From positions 1 to 49,040 of the forward strand of contig CADBPC010000146.1 in assembly GCA_902796425.1 (NCBI GenBank): a stretch of 49,040 nt of DNA. The letters run 5' to 3'. The notes beneath the pieces are model-generated. The model saw only the letters and a program-made list of their open reading frames with translations. It made no database searches and was not told the DNA's origin. Both the position numbers and the translations under genes were made by a program. This DNA comes from an uncultured Lachnospiraceae bacterium. Its GTDB lineage: Bacteria > Bacillota > Clostridia > Lachnospirales > Lachnospiraceae. This document shows positions 1 through 8,119 of this stretch, piece by piece; within the stretch, counting starts at the first letter, position 1, and each line of letters opens with the position of its first letter.

Positions 1-39
1 AAGACTGATGAAATCTTCTTTTAAGACAGATGAAAGAAT

Positions 40-69
40 TTGACAAGAATAAATAAGGTCAGTTAGTAT
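40..69 (+). promoter_or_regulatory. candidate sigma-A promoter upstream of amino-acid permease genes
   Basis: A perfect -35 TTGACA (40-45) is followed after 18 bp by TAGTAT (64-69, 4/6 match to TATAAT). Transcription would start near 76, inside the hairpin at 71-101. The -10 is weak, and the first 135 bases could instead hold the 3' flank of an off-window gene. Confidence 0.4.
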
Positions 70-70
70 A

Positions 71-101
71 AACCGCGGAACTCTGAAAGGGTTCCGCGGT
101 T
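71..101 (+). terminator. perfect 11-bp hairpin before the permease genes
   Basis: AACCGCGGAAC (71-81) is the exact reverse complement of GTTCCGCGGTT (91-101), with a 9-nt loop. Only a short T run (TTTC) follows. It may be a read-through terminator of an upstream binding-protein gene, which would let the permeases be expressed below the binding protein, or a 5'-leader hairpin of the transcript from the promoter at 40-69. The T-box consensus AGGGTGG is absent. Confidence 0.45.
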
Positions 102-135
102 TCGCATCAGGATACGGATAACGGAGCACAAACCA

Positions 136-795
136 TTGGACTGGAATACAATAATCGAATATCTGCCGCTGTATAAAGAAGCGGCGCTTCTGACGGTCAG
201 GCTGGGCGTCTTCGGAATACTCCTTGCGATCCTGATTGGTCTTGTCTGCGCCGGCGTGCAGTACCTCAAAATCCCGGTGCTGCGAAGGATAGCAGCCGTC
301 TATATCGAGATCAGCAGGAATACGCCCCTTCTGGTCCAGCTTTTCTTTATCTACTACGGGCTTCCGAAGATAGGAATTCCCACGAAGCCCGCCGCGTGCG
401 GCGTCGCGGGCCTGGCCTTCCTCGGCGGCAGCTATATGGCCGAGGCCTTCCGGAGCGGCCTGGAGGCGATCCCAGCCATCCAGGAGGAGAGCGCCTTAAG
501 CCTTGGAATGACAAGGATGCAGACCATCCGCTATGTCATACTCCCCCAGGCAGTTTCCGTCAGCATGCCCGCCTTTGTCGCGAACATTATTTTCCTTCTG
601 AAGGAGACCTCGGTTTTCAGCGCGGTCTCCCTGATGGACCTGATGTTTACCGCAAAGGACCTCATAGGGCTTTACTACCGGACGGTTGAGAGCCTTTTCC
701 TTCTCGTTGTTTTCTATCTGATTATTCTCCTGCCTGTTTCCATCGCCGGCAGCATTCTGGAAAGGAGGGTGCGTCGTGCAGGGTTTGGGTCTTGA
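136..795 (+). CDS. polar amino-acid ABC transporter permease 1
   Basis: A 219-aa inner-membrane permease of the HisM/GlnP (HisMQ) family, forming part of the channel of a glutamine/polar amino-acid importer. The sequence shows about five hydrophobic segments, the N-terminal stretch SRNTPLLVQLFFIYYGLP (about residues 56-73) typical of the family, and the cytoplasmic EAA loop near residues 110-135 (EESALSLGMTRMQTIRYVILPQA) that docks on the ATPase. The start is a TTG at 136 with GGAG just upstream; no earlier start is convincing. The end overlaps the next permease by 20 bp, implying translational coupling. The matching solute-binding protein is not in the window and probably lies to the left. 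Substrate specificity cannot be read from the permease. Confidence 0.9.
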   Translation: MDWNTIIEYLPLYKEAALLTVRLGVFGILLAILIGLVCAGVQYLKIPVLRRIAAVYIEISRNTPLLVQLFFIYYGLPKIGIPTKPAACGVAGLAFLGGSYMAEAFRSGLEAIPAIQEESALSLGMTRMQTIRYVILPQAVSVSMPAFVANIIFLLKETSVFSAVSLMDLMFTAKDLIGLYYRTVESLFLLVVFYLIILLPVSIAGSILERRVRRAGFGS

Positions 796-1450
796 AGTCC
801 TTCTGAAGGGCAAAAATGCAGCGCGGCTCCTGTCGGGACTTGGAGTCGCCATGCGCATCAGCCTTGTTTCTGTCCTTATCAGCATTCCGCTCGGCATCCT
901 TCTGGGAGTGCTGATGACGAGAAAGAACATCGTCATCCGGGCGATCCTGAAGATTTATCTGGAAATCATCCGCATCATGCCGCAGCTGGTCCTTCTCTTT
1001 ATCGTTTTTTTCGGTACGACAAGAGTCTTTGGCTGGAACCTCTCCGGGGAAACCGCCTCGGTGATCGTGTTTTCCCTCTGGGGAACCGCCGAGATGAGCG
1101 ACCTGGTCCGCGGAGCCCTTATCTCCATACCGCAGCATCAGTATGAGAGCGCCGCCGCGCTCGGCCTTACGCCCGCGCAGACCTATCTGTACATCATTAT
1201 TCCGCAGACAGTGCGAAGGCTGATTCCCCTGTCGATCAATCTCATCACCAGGATGATCAAGACGACGAGCCTGATCCTGATGATCGGCGTCGTCGAGGTG
1301 CTCAAAGTGGCCCAGCAGATCATCGAGGCGAACAGGATGTCAAGCCCAAATGCGGCGTTCGGGATTTATCTGACGGTATTCGTGCTGTATTTTCTTGCCT
1401 GCTGGCCGATAAGCCTCCTGGCAAAGGCACTCGAAAAGCGCTGGGCATAA
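776..1450 (+). CDS. polar amino-acid ABC transporter permease 2
   Basis: A 224-aa second permease of the HisMQ family; with the preceding gene it would form a heterodimeric channel. It carries the EIIRIMPQLVLLFIVFFG signature (about residues 60-77) and the EAA loop ESAAALGLTPAQTYLYIIIP (about 123-142). The start is GTG at 776, preceded by AAGGAGGG (761-768), and lies within the end of the first permease gene. The ATPase gene follows 31 bp downstream. Two adjacent permease genes and one ATPase are the normal layout for glutamine/glutamate-type importers. Confidence 0.9.
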   Translation: MQGLGLEVLLKGKNAARLLSGLGVAMRISLVSVLISIPLGILLGVLMTRKNIVIRAILKIYLEIIRIMPQLVLLFIVFFGTTRVFGWNLSGETASVIVFSLWGTAEMSDLVRGALISIPQHQYESAAALGLTPAQTYLYIIIPQTVRRLIPLSINLITRMIKTTSLILMIGVVEVLKVAQQIIEANRMSSPNAAFGIYLTVFVLYFLACWPISLLAKALEKRWA

Positions 1451-1481
1451 ACGGATATTCATACAAACAGGGACATTAATT

Positions 1482-2243
1482 ATGAGTGATGTAATACTGA
1501 CACTGCGGGGTGTCACGAAACGATTCGGGGAAAACGGCGTTCTCGAGGGAATCGATCTTGATGTAAAGCAGGGGGAGGTCGTCGTGGTCCTCGGCCCGTC
1601 CGGCTGCGGAAAGAGTACGCTCCTTCGCTGCATCAACGCGCTGGAGGAGATCCAGGCGGGCGAAATACGGCTCGAAGGGGAGAAAATCGATATCCGCAGC
1701 AAATCCCTTGCGGGGGTACGCCAGAAGATCGGCATGGTCTTCCAGAGCTATGACCTTTTCCCGCATCTGAACGTACTGGACAATGTGACGCTGGCGCCCC
1801 TGAAGGTGCAAAAGCGCGCAAAAGCGGATGCGCAGGAGGAGGCTTTAAGGCTTCTGGAAAGAGTCGGCTTAAAGGACAAGGCGGAAAGCTTTCCAAGGGA
1901 GCTCTCCGGCGGACAGAAGCAGCGCGTCGCGATCGTAAGGGCCCTCATCATGCACCCCGAGATCATGCTCTTTGACGAGGTGACGGCGGCGCTCGACCCC
2001 GAGATGGTACGGGAGGTCCTGGATGTCATCATGGGGCTTGCCGCGCAGGGAAGGACCATGATCATCGTAACGCACGAGATGCAGTTCGCGAGGGCGATTG
2101 CCGACCGCATTGTCTTTATCGACGGCGGGCACATCGTGGAGGAGTCGTCCCCGGAGGAGTTCTTTACAAATCCGAAGACCGAGAGGGCGCAGAATTTCCT
2201 CAGGACTTTCCTCTTTGAAACGGTAAAAAAGACAGCGGAGTGA
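1482..2243 (+). CDS. polar amino-acid ABC transporter ATP-binding protein
   Basis: A 253-aa cytoplasmic ATPase of the GlnQ/HisP type that powers the two permeases. All nucleotide-binding motifs are visible: Walker A GPSGCGKST (about residues 36-44), Q-loop MVFQSYDLFPH, signature LSGGQKQRVAI, Walker B with the catalytic Glu and D-loop (IMLFDEVTAALDPEM) and switch histidine (VTHEM). The DEVTAALD variant in place of DEPTSALD is common in this subfamily. It starts 31 bp after permease 2. This is the last gene of the transporter; the next gene has its own leader. Confidence 0.93.
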   Translation: MSDVILTLRGVTKRFGENGVLEGIDLDVKQGEVVVVLGPSGCGKSTLLRCINALEEIQAGEIRLEGEKIDIRSKSLAGVRQKIGMVFQSYDLFPHLNVLDNVTLAPLKVQKRAKADAQEEALRLLERVGLKDKAESFPRELSGGQKQRVAIVRALIMHPEIMLFDEVTAALDPEMVREVLDVIMGLAAQGRTMIIVTHEMQFARAIADRIVFIDGGHIVEESSPEEFFTNPKTERAQNFLRTFLFETVKKTAE

Positions 2244-2253
2244 CGCTTTCCTG

Positions 2254-2262
2254 TGGTAAAAT
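2254..2262 (+). promoter_or_regulatory. extended -10 candidate
   Basis: TGGTAAAAT (TG at 2254-2255, -10 TAAAAT at 2257-2262) lies 85 bp before the zinc-ribbon gene, with no good -35. It is a plausible extended -10 promoter giving that gene its own transcript. Confidence 0.3.
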
Positions 2263-2346
2263 AGAAAAGTGCAGCGGGGAAAGCACCTGTGTCATCAAAG
2301 ATGCGCCGGAAAAACGCTGCATTCAGTGCCAAAGGAGGGTAAACAG

Positions 2347-2973
2347 ATGGCTAAATGTGCATATTGCGGCGGCGAATTGCAGCCGGACGACAAATTCTGC
2401 CAGAACTGCGGGGCTCCCGTGGACCGGCCGCAGGAACAGGAAGCGGTGGATCTTTCCCAGCAGTACGAGCAGGCGCAGGCGGATTTTGCGGAGCATCAGG
2501 CCCAGCTCGAGGCGGAAATTGCCGCCCAGCAGCAGGAGGTTAACCAGTCCCAGCAGAGCTCCGGCCAGCAGAGCTATAACCAGCAGGACTATGGGCAGCA
2601 GGGACAGGCTCATCAGAACACCTATGGCGGCTACAACACATACACAAGACCCGCGGACCAGATAACCCCCGGTTTTCTGAAGCCGAAGACGGCGATCATC
2701 CTGGGGTATCTTTTCGGTTTTATCGGCATCCTGATCTGCATGTTCAAGGCCGACAGGAAAAATGAGTTTGTCCATTTCCAGCTGAACCAGCTCTTTACCT
2801 ATAACGTGATCCGGCTGGTCGTCAACGGCATATCCGGCTTCGTAGATCTGGGCTTTGCCGGATCGGTCATCCGGTTCGGACTGTTTGTTATCTGGATTAT
2901 CGGCTTTTTGGGCGCCCTTCAGGGAGAGAACAAAGAGATGCCTCTTATCGGAAAGATCCAGATGCTGAAATAA
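2347..2973 (+). CDS. zinc-ribbon membrane protein with Tic20/DUF4870-like C-terminus
   Basis: A 208-aa protein of unknown function. The N-terminus is a short zinc ribbon (Cys4, Cys7, Cys18, Cys21 in the pattern CxxC-x10-CxxC). A Gln-rich linker with many QQ and Q-S/Q-Y pairs (about residues 35-100) follows, then a C-terminal membrane domain with three hydrophobic segments (about 112-205). The stretch NEFVHFQLNQLFTYN and the ending LPLIGKI-like tail resemble the DUF4870/Tic20-like family. The start at 2347 follows AAGGAGG (2331-2337); an in-frame upstream start at 2269 would add residues unlike the family and has no ribosome-binding site. A stand-alone gene between two amino-acid transporters; nothing indicates its role. 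Confidence 0.75.
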   Translation: MAKCAYCGGELQPDDKFCQNCGAPVDRPQEQEAVDLSQQYEQAQADFAEHQAQLEAEIAAQQQEVNQSQQSSGQQSYNQQDYGQQGQAHQNTYGGYNTYTRPADQITPGFLKPKTAIILGYLFGFIGILICMFKADRKNEFVHFQLNQLFTYNVIRLVVNGISGFVDLGFAGSVIRFGLFVIWIIGFLGALQGENKEMPLIGKIQMLK

Positions 2974-3040
2974 ACCGAAGCCCCTTAAGAGGTCCAACTT
3001 TTTTTCCCTCCTACTTGCCATGGGCGGCATATGGAATTAA

Positions 3041-3083
3041 AATATTGTATCATTGTATCCAATATTCAATGATGGTGTATATT
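3041..3083 (+). promoter_or_regulatory. livJ promoter/operator region with overlapping inverted repeats
   Basis: Two interleaved perfect inverted repeats occur just upstream of livJ: AATATTG (3041-3047)/CAATATT (3060-3066) and ATCATTG (3049-3055)/CAATGAT (3067-3073). TTGTAT occurs at 3045-3050 and 3053-3058, and TATATT at 3078-3083 is a possible -10, although the spacing to the better -35 is 19 bp. This fits an AT-rich operator for a regulator of branched-chain amino-acid uptake, but the protein is not identifiable. Confidence 0.4.
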
Positions 3084-3102
3084 TATCAAAAGGAGGCACA
3101 TT

Positions 3103-4362
3103 ATGAAAAATCAGAATTTCATGAGCAAGGCTGTTGCTGCCATGATGGCTGCTGCCATGGGCGCATCCCTCGTTGCATGCGCTGCTCCCGCAGCGTCCGC
3201 TCCCGCGGCTTCTTCCGAGCCCGCGGTTGAGGCGCAGGCAGAGGAGAGCGGCAGCAGTGAGGCTGCCGGCGGCGTGATCAAGATCGGCGGTTCCGGCCCT
3301 CTTACAGGCGGCGCTGCTGTTTACGGAAACGCTGTTAAGGCTGCTGCAGAGCTCGCTGTTGCGGAGATCAACGCAAAGGGCGGCCAGCAGTACGAGCTGC
3401 ATTTTGAAGACGACGCACATGATCCCGAGAAGGCAGTCAGCGCATACGGCGCTCTGAAGGATTGGGGAATGCAGGTTTCTCTTGCAACTGTAACTTCCGC
3501 TCCCGGCGCTGCGGTTGCTCCGATGTACCAGGAGGATCACATCTTCGCGATCACTCCCTCCGGATCCTCTCTTGCGGTTATTTACCAGGATCCCGACAAT
3601 GCGACAGGCGCATACGGCAACGTATTCCAGATGTGCTTTACAGACCCCAACCAGGGCGTAGCGAGTGCGGACTATCTTGCAGCTCATACCGATCTGGGCT
3701 CCAAGGTCGCTGTTATCTATAAGAACGACGACAACTATTCCAGCGGTATCTTCACAAAGTTCAAGGCTGAGGCCGAGGAAAAGGGCCTGGAGATCGTTTA
3801 CGAGGGAACCTTTGACGATTCCAACGCTTCCGATTTCTCCGTACAGCTGACAAAGGCTCAGTCCGAGGGCGCGGATATTGTTTATCTTCCGATCTACTAT
3901 GATCCGGCATCCCTGATCCTCACACAGGCCAGCCAGATGGGCTATGCTCCCACATTCTTCGGCGTTGACGGCATGGACGGCATCCTTACCCTTGAAGGCT
4001 TCGATACCTCCCTCGCGGAAGGCGTTTACCTTCTGACTCCGTTCTCTGCGGACGCGACAGACGATCTGACAGTCAACTTCGTAAAGAACTATCAGGACAA
4101 GGTCGGCGGAGAAATCCCGAACCAGTTCGCGGCTGATGCTTATGACTGCGTATATGCAATCGCACAGGCTGTTGACGCTGCAGGCGTTACCGCTGATATG
4201 AGCGCTTCCGAGATCTGCGACGCGATCACCGCACAGTTCACATCCATGACCTTCAACGGCCTGACCGGTGAGAACGTGACATGGGCCGAGACAGGTGAAG
4301 TCTCCAAGTCCCCCAAGGCTGTCGTTATTAAGGACGGCGCATATGTTGGTGTGGAAGACTGA
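3103..4362 (+). CDS. livJ: branched-chain amino-acid ABC transporter substrate-binding lipoprotein
   Basis: A 419-aa periplasmic-binding-fold protein of the Leu/Ile/Val-binding (type I) family. It starts with a lipoprotein signal peptide whose lipobox is LVAC, with Cys26 as the lipidation site, so it should be tethered to the outer face of the membrane. A low-complexity Ala/Ser/Glu linker (about 27-58) precedes the receptor domain, which opens IKIGGSGPLTGGAAVYG. The start at 3103 follows AAAGGAGG. Codon use leans to GCT, GTT and TCC compared with the GCG/GCC-rich neighbours, as expected for a very highly expressed protein. First gene of livJHMGF; a structured 197-bp spacer separates it from livH. 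The exact ligand within the branched-chain or aliphatic amino-acid group is not determined. Confidence 0.93.
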   Translation: MKNQNFMSKAVAAMMAAAMGASLVACAAPAASAPAASSEPAVEAQAEESGSSEAAGGVIKIGGSGPLTGGAAVYGNAVKAAAELAVAEINAKGGQQYELHFEDDAHDPEKAVSAYGALKDWGMQVSLATVTSAPGAAVAPMYQEDHIFAITPSGSSLAVIYQDPDNATGAYGNVFQMCFTDPNQGVASADYLAAHTDLGSKVAVIYKNDDNYSSGIFTKFKAEAEEKGLEIVYEGTFDDSNASDFSVQLTKAQSEGADIVYLPIYYDPASLILTQASQMGYAPTFFGVDGMDGILTLEGFDTSLAEGVYLLTPFSADATDDLTVNFVKNYQDKVGGEIPNQFAADAYDCVYAIAQAVDAAGVTADMSASEICDAITAQFTSMTFNGLTGENVTWAETGEVSKSPKAVVIKDGAYVGVED

Positions 4363-4383
4363 TCGTATTTGTATTAAAATATA

Positions 4384-4401
4384 ACTGTTTGCGAGAACAG
4401 T
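4384..4401 (+). terminator. small hairpin after livJ
   Basis: ACTGTT (4384-4389) and AACAGT (4396-4401) pair around a 6-nt loop, 21 bp after the livJ stop. There is no T run, so it more likely protects the mRNA 3' end than terminates transcription. Confidence 0.35.
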
Positions 4402-4413
4402 GAACCAATAAGG

Positions 4414-4482
4414 CTGCCGATGCCGGCACCGTGTTGCAGCAGGTCACTGCATGCAGCCGGCGAGGGCATCGGCAGTTGTTTA
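4414..4482 (+). terminator. large hairpin between livJ and livH (attenuator/read-through terminator)
   Basis: CTGCCGATGCC (4414-4424) is the exact complement of GGCATCGGCAG (4465-4475). Inside it, GCCGGC (4423-4428) can pair with GCCGGC (4456-4461), giving a branched stem of about 62 nt followed by TTGTTTAT. The position between a binding-protein gene and its permease suits partial termination or mRNA stabilisation, so livJ would outnumber the membrane components. A further small stem, CGGGC/GCCCG, lies at 4502-4516. The rest of the spacer holds no gene. Confidence 0.6.
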
Positions 4483-4559
4483 TACGACCGCAGGAGCGCT
4501 CCGGGCATAAAGCCCGCGCGGCGTATCCCCGGTCTTTCGAATGAGGGGAAACAGTCAGT

Positions 4560-5435
4560 ATGCAATTTATATCATATCTGATTAACGGACTGGGTCTTGG
4601 CAGCGTCTACGCGATCATCGCGCTCGGCTATACGATGGTATACGGCATTGCCAAGATGCTGAACTTTGCGCACGGCGACGTTATTATGATCGGTGCGTAT
4701 ATTGCCTTTTTTGCGATCATGAATTTCGGGCTGCCTCTGATCCCGGCAGTGCTTCTGGCAATTCTGGCGTGCACGGTCCTGGGCGTCGTGATTGAGCGCC
4801 TTGCCTACAAGCCGCTCCGGCAGGCACCGAGCCTTGCGGTCCTGATCACCGCGATCGGCGTCAGCTATTTCCTGCAGAACGGCGCGCAGCTTCTGTGGTC
4901 CTCCTCCACAAAGGTTTTCCCTGCGGTTCTTCCTTCGGGATCACTCCAGATCGGAGACCTTTCGGTATCCTGGCTGACTCTGATTACAATCATTGTCTGC
5001 GTGCTTGTCATGGCCGTCCTGACCCTGTTCATCAGCAGGACCAAGACCGGAAGGGCGATGAGGGCGTGCTCCGAGGATAAGGGAGCGGCGACGCTGATGG
5101 GCATCAACGTCAACTTCATCATTTCCGTCACCTTCGCGATCGGTTCCGGACTTGCGGCGATCGCATCGGTCCTTCTGTGCTCCACCTACCCTTCGGTTTA
5201 TCCCACACTGGGCTCCATGCCCGGCATCAAGGCCTTCACGGCGGCTGTTTTCGGAGGAATCGGTTCCATACCCGGAGCGTTCCTCGGAGGACTCCTTCTG
5301 GGTATCATCGAGATCCTGGCAAAGGCCTATATATCCACACAGCTTTCCGACGCCATCGTCTTTGCGGTCCTGATCATCGTTCTTCTGATCAAGCCGACGG
5401 GACTTCTCGGACGAAAGCTCAGTGAGAAGGTATAA
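4560..5435 (+). CDS. livH: branched-chain amino-acid ABC transporter permease LivH
   Basis: A 291-aa polytopic inner-membrane permease of the LivH family. It shows about eight hydrophobic helices, the family hallmark MLNFAHGDVIMIGAY (about residues 37-51), the cytoplasmic loop SRTKTGRAMRACSEDKGAA (about 158-176) and the GIGSIPGAFLGGLLLG segment. Length is normal for the family. The start at 4560 follows GAGGGGAA about 10 nt upstream. livM follows 17 bp downstream with its own AAAGGAG. Confidence 0.93.
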   Translation: MQFISYLINGLGLGSVYAIIALGYTMVYGIAKMLNFAHGDVIMIGAYIAFFAIMNFGLPLIPAVLLAILACTVLGVVIERLAYKPLRQAPSLAVLITAIGVSYFLQNGAQLLWSSSTKVFPAVLPSGSLQIGDLSVSWLTLITIIVCVLVMAVLTLFISRTKTGRAMRACSEDKGAATLMGINVNFIISVTFAIGSGLAAIASVLLCSTYPSVYPTLGSMPGIKAFTAAVFGGIGSIPGAFLGGLLLGIIEILAKAYISTQLSDAIVFAVLIIVLLIKPTGLLGRKLSEKV

Positions 5436-5452
5436 GAAAGGAGCGCAGGAAA

Positions 5453-6550
5453 ATGACAAAGGACAAAAAAGGTCTGTCGGCGCTCTTTAGCGCAAAATAC
5501 CGCGGGAGAACGGCTTCCTATACGCTCGTTATCCTCGCGTACATCATTCTTGAGGTGATGCGCGCCAGCGGGAATCTCTCGAGCCTCTTTACGAGCCTCC
5601 TGGTTCCGGTCACCTGCTATATCGTGGCGGCCATCGGACTGAACCTGAACGTCGGCATATCCGGCGAGCTCAACCTCGGCCAGGCGGGCTTTATGAGCAT
5701 CGGCGCCTTCACCGGGATCTGCGTCTCCGGAAGGCTTGCAGCCTCCGTGCCCGCGGTTCCGAGGCTCATCCTCGCGATGATCGCGGGAGCCCTGCTGGCT
5801 TCGCTGTTCGGCTTTATCATCGGCGTACCTGTCTTAAAGCTCCAGGGCGACTATCTCGCAATCGTCACCCTCGCTTTCGGACAGATCATCAAGAGCCTGA
5901 TCACCAATATGTACCTCGGCTTTGATGAGAACGGCTTCCAGTTCAGCTTCGTCGAGAACACCTGCAAGCTCGTCCCCGGAGGAAAGATGCTCCTCAACGG
6001 CCCCATGGGAGCCACGGGAACGCAGAGGATCGCGACCTTTACGGTCGGCGTGATCCTGGTCCTTGTCGCACTGGTTATCGTCTATAACCTCATGTACAGC
6101 AAGAGCGGGCGCGCCATCATGGCGGCCAGGGACAACCGGATCGCCGCGGAGCTGATCGGAATCAACATCTCCGCGACCAAGATGCTGGCCTTTGTCGTCT
6201 CCGCGGGACTTGCGGGCGCGGCTGGCGCGATGTACGGCCTGAACTACTCGACGCTGGTTCCCAACAAATATGACTTCAACACCTCGATCCTGATCCTGGT
6301 CTATGTGGTGCTCGGCGGCCTCGGCAACATGACGGGAACGATTATTTCCACTGTCGTACTCGTCCTTCTGCCCGAGCTTCTGCGCTCCCTCCAGGACTAC
6401 CGCATGCTGATCTACGCGATCGTCCTGATCGTGATCATGCTCCTGACCAACAACGAATGGGTCAGGACCCGCATCAAGCTCCTGCAGAAGAGCCTTTCCG
6501 GCGGCAGGAAGGCATCTGCGGGAAAAGAAGACGGAAAGGAGGCGGCATAA
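5453..6550 (+). CDS. livM: branched-chain amino-acid ABC transporter permease LivM
   Basis: A 365-aa inner-membrane permease of the LivM family, partner of LivH in the channel. Recognisable are GELNLGQAGFMSIGAFTG (about residues 71-88), the Gln-Gly-Asp-Tyr-Leu-Ala motif (LQGDYLAIVTLAFGQI, about 131-146) and the coupling loop SKSGRAIMAARDNRIAAELIG (about 217-237). The C-terminal tail is basic and Gly/Lys rich. AAAGGAG precedes the ATG, and livG starts 3 bp after the stop. Confidence 0.93.
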   Translation: MTKDKKGLSALFSAKYRGRTASYTLVILAYIILEVMRASGNLSSLFTSLLVPVTCYIVAAIGLNLNVGISGELNLGQAGFMSIGAFTGICVSGRLAASVPAVPRLILAMIAGALLASLFGFIIGVPVLKLQGDYLAIVTLAFGQIIKSLITNMYLGFDENGFQFSFVENTCKLVPGGKMLLNGPMGATGTQRIATFTVGVILVLVALVIVYNLMYSKSGRAIMAARDNRIAAELIGINISATKMLAFVVSAGLAGAAGAMYGLNYSTLVPNKYDFNTSILILVYVVLGGLGNMTGTIISTVVLVLLPELLRSLQDYRMLIYAIVLIVIMLLTNNEWVRTRIKLLQKSLSGGRKASAGKEDGKEAA

Positions 6551-6553
6551 GCT

Positions 6554-7324
6554 ATGGCAGAGAGAACTCCGGTACTGGAAGTCCGCGGACTCGGAATTGA
6601 TTTCGGCGGACTGACCGCCGTCAATGACCTGAACATGGAGGTTTACCCGGAAGAGATCGCAGGCCTCATCGGTCCGAACGGCGCCGGCAAGACCACCGTC
6701 TTCAACATGCTGACAAAGGTTTACCAGCCGACCCGCGGACAGATTATCTTCTGCGGCGAGGACCTGGCCAAAAAGAGCGTCGTTGAGACCAACAAGGCGG
6801 GAATCGCGCGCACCTTCCAGAACATCCGCCTGTTTTCGAACCTCTCGGTTCTCGACAATGTAAAAACAGGCTTCCATAACTCGATTACCTATTCGCCCTT
6901 CGCGGCCGTCCTTCGCCTCCCCTCCTATTACAAACAGGAGAAGGAGCTCGATGAAAAGGCAAGGGACCTTTTAAAGATCCTTGAGCTCTCGGACCAGGCG
7001 GACGTCATCGCGGGCAACCTTCCCTACGGCGCGCAGAGGCGCCTTGAGATCGCAAGAGCCCTGGCGACCGGCCCGAAGCTCCTTCTGCTGGACGAGCCCG
7101 CCGCGGGCATGAACCCGCAGGAGACAGAGGAACTGATGAAGATGATCCGCTTCGTACGCGATCACTTTAAGATTGCGGTTCTCCTCATCGAGCACGACAT
7201 GAAGCTTGTCATGGGAATCTGCGAGAGAATCACGGTTCTTAACTATGGAATGATGCTGGCGCAGGGTCTGCCGGAGGAGATTCAGGCAAATCCCGCAGTT
7301 ATCAAGGCTTATCTGGGCGAGTAA
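6554..7324 (+). CDS. livG: branched-chain amino-acid ABC transporter ATPase LivG
   Basis: A 256-aa cytoplasmic ATPase. Walker A is GPNGAGKTT (about residues 39-47), the Q-loop is RTFQNIRLFSNLSVLDN, the signature is the LivG-type LPYGAQRRLEIARAL in place of LSGGQ, Walker B/D-loop is LLLLDEPAAGMNPQE, and the switch His is in LIEHDM. The degenerate-looking signature and the PAAGMN D-loop are normal for LivG. It starts 3 bp after livM. An 88-bp GC-rich spacer with several GCCGGC repeats but no clear terminator separates it from livF. Confidence 0.94.
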   Translation: MAERTPVLEVRGLGIDFGGLTAVNDLNMEVYPEEIAGLIGPNGAGKTTVFNMLTKVYQPTRGQIIFCGEDLAKKSVVETNKAGIARTFQNIRLFSNLSVLDNVKTGFHNSITYSPFAAVLRLPSYYKQEKELDEKARDLLKILELSDQADVIAGNLPYGAQRRLEIARALATGPKLLLLDEPAAGMNPQETEELMKMIRFVRDHFKIAVLLIEHDMKLVMGICERITVLNYGMMLAQGLPEEIQANPAVIKAYLGE

Positions 7325-7412
7325 CGTAAGGCCCGTACAGTCGGACAGGCCGGCAGGCGCGGCATCGCGGCGCCGGGCAGAGGGAGCCGGCGCTTCAAAA
7401 TGGTGAAAATAT

Positions 7413-8117
7413 ATGCTGAAGGTAGAAAACCTTAGAGTTCAATATGGTATGATCGAGGCGATCAAAGGAATTTCCTTTGAAGTCCGGGACGGCGAAATCG
7501 TGACCCTGATCGGCGCAAACGGCGCAGGGAAAACAACGACGATGCACGCGATCTCGGGCCTTGTAAAGCCCGCGGCGGGATCCATCACCCTGGACGGGAC
7601 GGAGCTGACAAAGATTCCTTCCCACAGGATTGTCGAGATGGGTCTTGCGCAGGTGCCGGAGGGAAGGCGCGTCTTTGCCCAGCAGACGGTGGCGGAGAAC
7701 CTGACCCTCGGAGCCTATGCGAGAAAGGATAAGGACGGGATCGAAAAGGATATGGAGGAGGTCTACAGGCTTTTCCCCAGACTGAAGGAAAGAAGGCTTC
7801 AGATGGCGGGAACCCTCTCCGGCGGCGAGCAGCAGATGCTCGCGATGGGACGGGCGCTGATGGCAAAGCCCTCCATCGTCCTTATGGACGAGCCCTCCAT
7901 GGGACTTTCACCGCTTCTTGTCTCTGAGATTTTCAATATCATCCAGGAGATCAACAGTAAGGGGACTACGGTTCTTCTGGTGGAGCAGAACGCAAAGAGG
8001 GCGCTCGCCATCGCAAACCGGGCTTATGTACTGGAAACCGGCAGGATCACACTGTCCGGCACCGGTAGCGAGCTGGCGGCAGATGAACGTGTACGTAAGG
8101 CATATTTGGGAGGTTAA
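7413..8117 (+). CDS. livF: branched-chain amino-acid ABC transporter ATPase LivF
   Basis: A 234-aa cytoplasmic ATPase, the LivG partner. It has Walker A GANGAGKTTT (about residues 33-42), VPEGRRVFAQQTVAENL (the LivF-specific Q-loop region), signature LSGGEQQMLAMGRAL, Walker B LMDEPSMGLSP and switch His replaced by Gln (LLVEQN), as is usual for LivF. The ribosome-binding site is weak (GGTGA). The stop is 2 bp before the ATG of the CBS-ACT gene, so the two are very likely co-translated. Confidence 0.94.
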   Translation: MLKVENLRVQYGMIEAIKGISFEVRDGEIVTLIGANGAGKTTTMHAISGLVKPAAGSITLDGTELTKIPSHRIVEMGLAQVPEGRRVFAQQTVAENLTLGAYARKDKDGIEKDMEEVYRLFPRLKERRLQMAGTLSGGEQQMLAMGRALMAKPSIVLMDEPSMGLSPLLVSEIFNIIQEINSKGTTVLLVEQNAKRALAIANRAYVLETGRITLSGTGSELAADERVRKAYLGG

Positions 8118-8119
8118 TT

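Noticed and set aside
71..101. T-box riboswitch terminator
   Set aside because: The CCGCGG hairpin resembles T-box terminators, but AGGGTGGNACCGCG and the stem I elements are absent, and the upstream space is too short.
2974..3015. Intrinsic terminator after the zinc-ribbon gene
   Set aside because: There is a T7 run at 2999-3005, but the preceding CCCCTTAAGAGG cannot form a stable stem with a loop.
7325..7412. Terminator between livG and livF
   Set aside because: GCCGGC repeats are present, but no clean stem followed by a T run; livF is expected in the operon.
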